This document shows, piece by piece, positions 1 through 64,000 of a DNA stretch of 64,000 nt. Where the stretch lies: contig JAQJVL010000003.1 of NCBI GenBank assembly GCA_035578905.1, forward strand, positions 6,681,512 through 6,745,511, read 5' to 3'. Numbering within the stretch: position 1 is the stretch's first letter; every line of letters begins with the position of its first letter. The notes under the pieces were generated by a model that saw only the letters and a list, made by a program, of their open reading frames with translations, was not told the origin of the DNA and did not search any database. The position numbers were made by a program, and so were the translations under genes. Origin of the DNA: Stictocephala bisonia. Its lineage: Eukaryota > Arthropoda > Insecta > Hemiptera > Membracidae.

Positions 1-145
1 AGATACAGATTTAATAATATCTATTGACAATTACTTATGGCATCGATTTGCAAATAAAAATGTTAAACTCATTTGTGAAAGGATAGTTATAATTAAGAGT
101 GGAAAAGAGATAGTTATTATATTATCCTTTTATGTATAGCAATAA

Positions 146-216
146 GCTGGCGTGGCTCAGTAGCTAAGGTTTAAGACTGCAGAGTACAAGGTTTCAATTC
201 TCAACTGAGCAAACAG
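146..216 (+). repeat. tRNA-derived SINE head, fragment
   Basis: An A-box-like TGGCTCAGTAGC (153-164) is followed about 35 bases later by a B-box-like AGGTTTCAATTCTC (189-202), the internal RNA polymerase III promoter layout of tRNA-derived SINEs. No cloverleaf closes and the tail seen near 4 kb is absent, so this is a fragment rather than a tRNA gene. Confidence 0.5.
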
Positions 217-284
217 ATAGTGCTTCACTTTGCAGGCCTATATGAACTGGCAAGCGAAGTTTCATTGTTAAAAATAAAGCTCAC

Positions 285-58121
<57,837 letters not shown>

Positions 58122-58388
58122 CTAAAATTGTTCGGTTTAATTAGCTTTAATTAACTTTGTATGTACAAGGAAAGTCTATAGTTATTGCTGATGTATATTT
58201 TTGTGACTCAATCGTTGATTCTATCGACAAAAAAGACAAAGTTGTAAGAATTGTTATGGATCTAACTAAAGCATTTGACAGTGTTTCCCATGATTTATTA
58301 CTTAAAATATTAAATCATATTGGTATTAAAAAGAGAGCATTGTGCTGTTTTAAGTCATATCTCATTGGCAGAAAACAGTATGTACAGT

Positions 58389-59795
58389 AGCATCCGTGAT
58401 CTACTTGGGTAGCATCCGTGATCTACATGGGTAGCAGCCGTGATCTACCTTCGTAATTTGTGCGTACCAGCCATGGAGCGCGGTAATTTGCTGATTTGGG
58501 AATGAAATAAAAAAATTATGATCATTAGAAAAATTTATTTTATATTTCAATTATACTGAACAGTAATGGAATTTTTAAATTACATTGTTTTAAATAGTGT
58601 ATCTGGCAAATGTCGACCTTCGCTATCCACACACTGCTGCATACGTTTTCTGAAGTTTTCATGAACTCTAACAAGCATTTCCACTGGTATTCTGCCAATT
58701 TCAGCTTCAATATTGTTCCTTAGGTCTTCCAAGGTGTTGGGGCAGTTGATATACACCTTAGACTTCAGGTAACCCCAAAGGAAAAAATCACATGGGGCTA
58801 AATCTGGTGAGCGTGCTGGCCAGTTCACATCACCCCTCAAAGAGATAAGCCGTCCAGGAAACATTTGCCTCAAACAATTCATGGTAACCCTCGCTGTGTG
58901 TGCAGTGGCACCATCCTGTTGGAACCATGTATCCTCTAGTTCCATTGCCTCAAGAGCCGGCTGAAAATAATCCTGTATCATAGACAAGTACCGTTCGGAG
59001 TTCACAGTTATGGCACGACCGTTATCCTGAAAAAAGTAAGGACCAATGATGCCTACTCGTGATATGGCGCACCACACAGTGACGCGGTCCGAATGCAGAG
59101 GTCTCTCGTGAACTTCTCTGGGGTTTGTTTCACTCCAGTAACGCATATTTTGTCTGTTTACACACCCACTGAGGTGAAAATGTGCCTCATCAGAAAAAAA
59201 CACATTTGCGTCACGGGGTACAGTTGCTAAAATGTCTTCACAAGAGGTCCGCCGAGTCAAATAGTCCCGTGCTGACAATTGTTGGACCACGCACATTTTA
59301 TACGGGTGAAAATTCAGTTCATCATGAAGAATACGGTGGAGAGAACGTCTTGAAATGCCAAGAGCAAATGATTGCTTCCGAGCAGAGCGTTTCGGAGATT
59401 GCAGTACTGCTGCTCTAACTCTCTCGATGTTTTGTGGTGTTGTAATCCTTCTCTCAGGTCCCCTTCGTAGACATGACACATTCCCTGCTGTTCTGAATGC
59501 ATTCACCCAATTTACAATTGATTGCCATCCAGGAACACGTCCGCGTGGAGGAACAGCGAATCGTAAACGAAAAGCACGCTGCACTGCAATGATCGAGTGG
59601 GCATTTGAAAAATACGCTTTTACACAAAATGACCTCTCCTCACGTGTCCACTGCATGATGGCAACTGAAAGTCGGATGAATACAAATCTCCCGTCAGACA
59701 CTGTAAGCCACGCCCACTCTCCCCTCTCTTCGACCGACAGTGCCGTCACAGCATGCAGGGCAAAAAAGCAAATTACCGCGCTCCACCCTGTAGTA
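58389..59795 (-). mobile_element. DD41D mariner-type transposon, nested in the LINE
   Basis: Ends share GGAGCGCGGTAATTTGC in inverted orientation (58474-58491 on the left, 59768-59784 on the right), close to flanking ta. Three copies of a TAGCATCCGTGATCTAC-type 24-bp unit lie at the left end (58388-58452), outside the recognisable inverted repeat. It encodes one complete transposase. Confidence 0.85.
58580..59656 (-). CDS. Mariner-superfamily transposase, DD41D, intact ORF
   Basis: 358 residues from MQWTREERSFCVKAYFSNA (an upstream GTG/ATG-type start at 59749 would add 31 residues that look like leader). Domains: an N-terminal DUF4817-like HTH (about 1-50), a second HTH around RRSLHRILHDELNFHPYK, then catalytic blocks NVFFSDEAHFHLSG, WFQQDGATAHTARV and ARSPDLAPCDFFLWGYLK. 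Forty-one residues separate the last two catalytic Asp. No stop or frameshift, so it may be active or very recent. It nicks and moves its own element with TA targets. Confidence 0.9.
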   Translation of the reverse strand: MQWTREERSFCVKAYFSNAHSIIAVQRAFRLRFAVPPRGRVPGWQSIVNWVNAFRTAGNVSCLRRGPERRITTPQNIERVRAAVLQSPKRSARKQSFALGISRRSLHRILHDELNFHPYKMCVVQQLSARDYLTRRTSCEDILATVPRDANVFFSDEAHFHLSGCVNRQNMRYWSETNPREVHERPLHSDRVTVWCAISRVGIIGPYFFQDNGRAITVNSERYLSMIQDYFQPALEAMELEDTWFQQDGATAHTARVTMNCLRQMFPGRLISLRGDVNWPARSPDLAPCDFFLWGYLKSKVYINCPNTLEDLRNNIEAEIGRIPVEMLVRVHENFRKRMQQCVDSEGRHLPDTLFKTM

Positions 59796-59892
59796 ATTGA
59801 CCATGTAAATAGTTTAAATCAATTGATAGCCTATTCTTCATCAACAAATATCATAAAATATGGAGTCCCCCAGAGATCAATATTGGGGCCAC

Positions 59893-60142
59893 TATTATTC
59901 AATTCAATTCAATTCAAAATCTCTTTATTCCAATCATGTTACATACGTACAGGAATAGTTACTTATTCTTAAGTTAGCCTAAATATTTGAACCATACATT
60001 AATTGAAGTTGGCATCTCACATAATCTAATAGAGTTATTTGAGTAAAATTATTAATAAAAAAAGTTCTTAGTTTCTATAGATTGGCAGTTTCACTTACAC
60101 TTGATTTGTTAGCATAAATTCCTCAATGCTATAAAATATTGT
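59893..60142 (-). mobile_element. LINE 3' end, 5'-truncated, nested in the LINE
   Basis: On plus it begins attcaattcaattcaattc, then aaaatctctttattccaatc, i.e. on minus an AATAAAGAGATTTTGAATTG tail. It splits the host LINE codons for GPLLF and LIYL, which abut when it is removed. A similar tail occurs at about 12650. Confidence 0.75.
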
Positions 60143-61030
60143 TTTTAATATATTTGAGTGGATTTCCCTCAATCACCAAAAATCCCAATAACATTAGTTT
60201 ATTTGCTGATGATATAAATATAAAAATATCTGGAGATTCAGAATCAGATATAGAAATCTCTTCTTTTATTAATCTTTTCAATACTGTTCAGTACTTACAT
60301 AGCATAAATTTATTACCAAATCCAGACAAAACAAAATATGTTACCTTCTCATCATCTAAACAAAAAAATAAAGAAAATGTTAATATTTTTATGGCAGAAT
60401 GCTTACTAAGTGAACTAGACACTATTAAATTTCTAGGTTTTAATATAGATGGCCAATTTAGTTGGGACTGTCACATTAATTCAATTTGCAAAAAAAAATA
60501 ACTTCTGTTCTATATGCATTAAGACAAAATGTCTAAATTTAGTTGTTTTTAAACATTAAAAATGACATATCATGTTTTAATTGAATCTCACATCGCTTTT
60601 GGGTTATATGTCTGTATGGGAGCACATCAACAACAATTTAAATTGTATACTTTTGCTAAAAAAAGCACTTTGTATAATGTTAAATTTGAAAACAAATGAA
60701 TCTGTAAAAGACAACTTTAAACAGACAGGAATTATGACAGTACACAGTTTACTTATTTTCCAACTTCTTGTACATGTTAAATCAAATATTAAAAACTTAC
60801 CAAAATTAAATTCTTATCATAAATATTCAACATGAAAAGGACATTTTCTTGCATATGATAAACATAACTTATGAATATACACTAAAAAACCTTCTTATAA
60901 AGGAATAACATTCTTCAATCATTTACCACCCAATATTAGAGACCTAACTGATTTCAATATGTTAAAAAAAGATGTTCCTCATTACTAAAACCACTGTATA
61001 ATACAGATAAGTTTTGTATAATAAGTACCC

Positions 61031-62480
61031 TAATCATTAAATATTACTATTAAGTTTTAATTTTAGATCAACAAGTTGAGATAACAAATTATGTTTTAAT
61101 GTTGTAACTATTTTGTACCTTGTATTATTAACTATTAACATTACTATTGTTAATGACACCATTCTGAGCAAATTGTTTGCATTATGAATTTTGATTGACT
61201 GATATATAAAATGACAATTGGAATGTCCTAGTTTATTTGCTTGTATACATCTTTGAGGAATATTGTAAGTAGTCTTGTGTGCCCTTTGAGTCATTTCTGT
61301 AGAGTGGGTGGTTGGGCACTAGAAGTGGTGTGTGCCTCTTATGAGTCATTTTTGCAGAGTGTGTAATCATTGAATGAAGAAATGCAGTGGAAGTAGCTAG
61401 TCAGTAATGGAAACATTGAATTTTTTCCAAGTAATTGTCTTTTTCTTTCATATGATCATGAGAGATGTCACCTTTTCAATATAATAACTAAAAGTGAGAA
61501 TGTTGTAACAAAAATAGTTTTAAAAAAATCTATATTCAGAGATCATTAACGTTGTACATACAGTATCTGAGTTTTTTTCACTTAGACACCACTATAACTC
61601 AGCGCTTAGTTTCAAGAATCGATGATTCTCAATTTCATAGCCTTGATTCTGATATCAACATTATTTTAATAGCAATTTATAACAAAAAATACCTCACACA
61701 CCTGAGATACCTATAACCTAACTTCAAACCAATAATGAAAAAAAACCAATTGGATTGTCCAAAATAAATTTGAACAGAACAGTTCCTTTGCACATTAATA
61801 CTGAAAGTACTGAAAGTATTCAGTATTTGCACACAAATACTGAATCAGCAGATTCAGAGGTTGTTACTTTAATGAGAACCTCCCCAGGCAATTGAAGTGA
61901 TATCTGTTTGGTTATCCCATAGCTGATACAGAAAAAACAGGGTTGTCACACACCCTATAGTCCTGATGTTATTCCAGTGTATTGCAATTTTATTTATTGA
62001 CTCTGTCTATTTCAATGTTTTATATGTATGATAAATCACAATAAACCTCGTTGATTCTTTGTTGTGGCTTCTATACTAGGAAGCCAGTTTCTTCAGTACT
62101 CTACGGGGTTACAGGATTGGCTCTGTTTCAGATTAATCAGACAAGACTGTCACTAAAAGCATTCATTATCTCAGAAGTCTTTTGGTTATTAGAAGACCAG
62201 GATGGTCCGTAAAAACCTATGAGTTGAGGATTACAACAAGCTACATGAAATGAAAAACAACTTCGCTGACAAACAAAAAATTGGTGTGCAAGTGGTGAGG
62301 TTGAACAAGTAAGTCCTCTCTTACACCTATACATCAACATGGCTGAGTGGTAAGTACTAGAACACATGAAGCATGGCTTTGTCATAAAAATTCAATGGCA
62401 TCATTTGAACCAAACACCTACAAACAAGGTTTAATATCAATATTTCCATACTTTTATAAAGGGATTAGGGTATTATTACG
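61031..62480. other. Intron, no named feature
   Basis: AT-rich. The 3' end of the Jockey-like LINE is somewhere in 61030-61300. No Vps13 exon was found between 58122 and 64000 on the minus strand. Confidence 0.5.
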
Positions 62481-62493
62481 TATTTTATTTTTA

Positions 62494-64000
62494 TTTATCT
62501 ATTGATAGGACACTCATTGCCAAGGTGTAGGAAAACATTAGTAACAAATGAGTGTGATGAGTGTAATTATTGAGTGTAATCATTGTACAAACAAAGGTTG
62601 ACCGTTCCTTAGAAAGGGTCATTTATTGATAGGACACTCATTGTCAAGGTGTAGGAAAACATTAGTAACAAATGAGTGTGATGAGTGTAATTATTGAGTG
62701 TAATCATTGTACAAACAAAGGTTGACCGTTCCTTAGAAAGTGTCATTTATTGATAGGACACTCATTATCAAGGTGTAGGAAAACATTAGTAACAAATGAG
62801 TGTGATGAGTGTAATTATTGAGTGTAATTATTGAGTGTAATTATTGAGTGTAATCATTGTACAAACAAAGGTTGACCGTTCCTTAGAAAGTGTCATTTAT
62901 TGATAGGACACTCATTGTCAAGGTATAGGAAAACATTAGTAACAAATGAGTGTGATGAGTGTAATTATTGAGTGTAATCATTGTACAAACAAAGGTTGAC
63001 CGTTCCTTAGAAAGGGTCATTTATTGATAGGACACTCATTGTCAAGGTGTAGGAAAACATTAGTAACAAATGAGTGTGATGAGTGTAATTATTGAGTGTA
63101 ATCATTGTACAAACAAAGGTTGACCGTTCCTTAGAAAGGGTCATTTATTGATAGGACACTCATTGTCAAGGTATAGGAAAACATTAGTAACAAATGAGTG
63201 TGATGAGTGTAATTATTGAGTGTAATCATTGTACAAACAAAGGTTGACCGTTCCTTAGAAAGGGTCATTTATTGATAGGACACTCATTGTCAAGGTGTAG
63301 GAAAACATTAGTAACAAATGAGTGTGATGAGTGTAATTATTGAGTGTAATCATTGTACAAACAAAGGTTGACCGTTCCTTAGAAAGGGTCATTTATTGAT
63401 AGGACACTCATTGTCAAGGTATAGGAAAACATTAGTAACAAATGAGTGTGATGAGTGTAATTATTGAGTGTAATCATTGTACAAACAAAGGTTGACCGTT
63501 CCTTAGAAAGGGTCATTTATTGATAGGACACTCATTGTCAAGGTGTAGGAAAACATTAGTAACAAATGAGTGTGATGAGTGTAATTATTGAGTGTAATCA
63601 TTGTACAAACAAAGGTTGACCGTTCCTTAGAAAGGGTCATTTATTGATAGGATACTCATTGTCAAGGTGTAGGAAAACATAAGTAACAAATGAGTGTGAT
63701 GAGTGTAATTATTGAATGTAATCATTGTACAAACAAAGGTTGACCGTTCCTTAGAAAGGGTCATTTATTGATAGGACACTCATTGTCAAGGTGTAGGAAA
63801 ACATTAGTAACAAATTAGTGTGATGATTGAGTGTAATCATTGTACAAACAAAGGTTGACCGTTCCTTAGAAAGGGTCATTTATTGATAGGACACTCATTG
63901 TCAAGGTGTAGGAAAACATTAGTAACAAATGAGTGTGATGAGTGTAATTATTGAGTGTAATCATTGTACAAACAAAGGTTGACTGTTCCTTAGAAAGGGT
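62494..64000. repeat. 124-bp satellite array, at least 12 units, SINE-derived
   Basis: The landmark accgttcc recurs at 62601, 62725, 62875, 62999, 63123, 63247, 63371, 63495, 63619, 63743, 63858 and (as actgttcc) 63982: 124-base spacing except one unit lengthened by 26 (two extra 13-bp attgagtgtaatt copies) and one shortened by 9. It continues beyond the window. Reverse-complemented, each unit aligns with the body and tail of the SINE at 3984-4256. Confidence 0.97.

Larger units (their letters stand above)
58150..61030 (+). mobile_element. Jockey/CR1-like LINE, interrupted twice
   Basis: Reverse-transcriptase sequence in three pieces: IVMDLTKAFDSVSHDLLLK to SYLIGRKQYVQ (58157-58388); IDHVNS...GVPQRSILGPLLF (59800-59893); then LIYLSGFPS...LFADDINIKI and NTIKFLGFNIDGQFSWDCHI (60143-60500), trailing into broken thumb sequence to about 61000. 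The pieces are collinear and rejoin at RKQY and GPLLF|LIYL. The Gly of PQGS is Arg here. 5'-truncated and dead. Confidence 0.88.

Noticed and set aside
59355..59972. 205-codon plus-strand ORF
   Set aside because: Antisense shadow of the DD41D transposase N-terminus running into LINE sequence.
62494..64000. Regularly spaced repeats resembling a CRISPR array
   Set aside because: Units are contiguous 124-bp tandem copies without variable spacers, in a eukaryotic intron.
58122..64000. Further upstream VPS13 exon on the minus strand
   Set aside because: No frame with VPS13-like sequence and proper borders was found; the region is transposons and satellite.

Overview
The window reads as animal nuclear DNA: AT-rich, intron-rich, with GT-AG introns and dense transposon remnants. 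The mobile elements (mariners including a DD41D type, PIF/Harbinger, hAT, piggyBac-like MITEs, Jockey/CR1-like and RNase H-bearing LINEs, tRNA- and 5S-derived SINEs) point to an insect, perhaps a hemipteran; the order is a guess. Nothing suggests bacterial, organellar or viral origin.

One host gene fills the window. On the minus strand, 25 internal exons between 58121 and 285 join in a single open frame of about 1,448 codons, with every splice phase compatible. The product is the middle part of a VPS13-family bridge-like lipid-transfer protein; it resembles VPS13A/C most closely in my recollection of the family, and VPS13D is not excluded. The N-terminal chorein part lies beyond 64000, and the VAB, ATG2-like C-terminal and PH-like parts lie beyond position 1. 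The last three to four exons carry a long acidic, Ser/Glu-rich insert.

The introns are a record of mobile-element activity. From low to high coordinate: tRNA-SINE pieces and a 30-36 bp GC-rich minisatellite (1-1.5 kb), a hAT MITE and a 5S-derived SINE (3-3.7 kb), a full SINE (4 kb), a piggyBac-like MITE (5.3 kb), a broken PIF/Harbinger element (7.3-8.7 kb), Jockey-like LINE debris (11-12.7 kb), minisatellite blocks split by two LINE 3' ends (13.5-16.3 kb), an internally deleted mariner (16.8-17.7 kb), a piggyBac-like element (20.5-21.2 kb), a foldback DNA element carrying a nested RNase H-type LINE (22.7-27.6 kb), a second Harbinger derivative (27.7-28.2 kb), two related 2.2-kb hAT elements (29.2-31.4 and 53.7-55.9 kb), a complex inverted repeat (34.3-34.6 kb), a decayed mariner (35.3-36.4 kb), a dead transposase that has given rise to a 74-bp minisatellite (45.5-46.7 kb), a 1.34-kb (GT)n tract (49.1-50.5 kb), a perfect 78-bp-arm hairpin (57.2-57.4 kb), a Jockey-like LINE interrupted by an intact-ORF DD41D mariner (58.1-61 kb), and a 124-bp satellite derived from the SINE tail (62.5-64 kb, running off the edge).

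I did not find a new defence or enzymatic system. The observations most worth following are evolutionary: two tandem arrays that can be traced to the mobile elements they came from, several nested insertions whose target duplications are still visible, and long perfect hairpins inside a transcribed intron.
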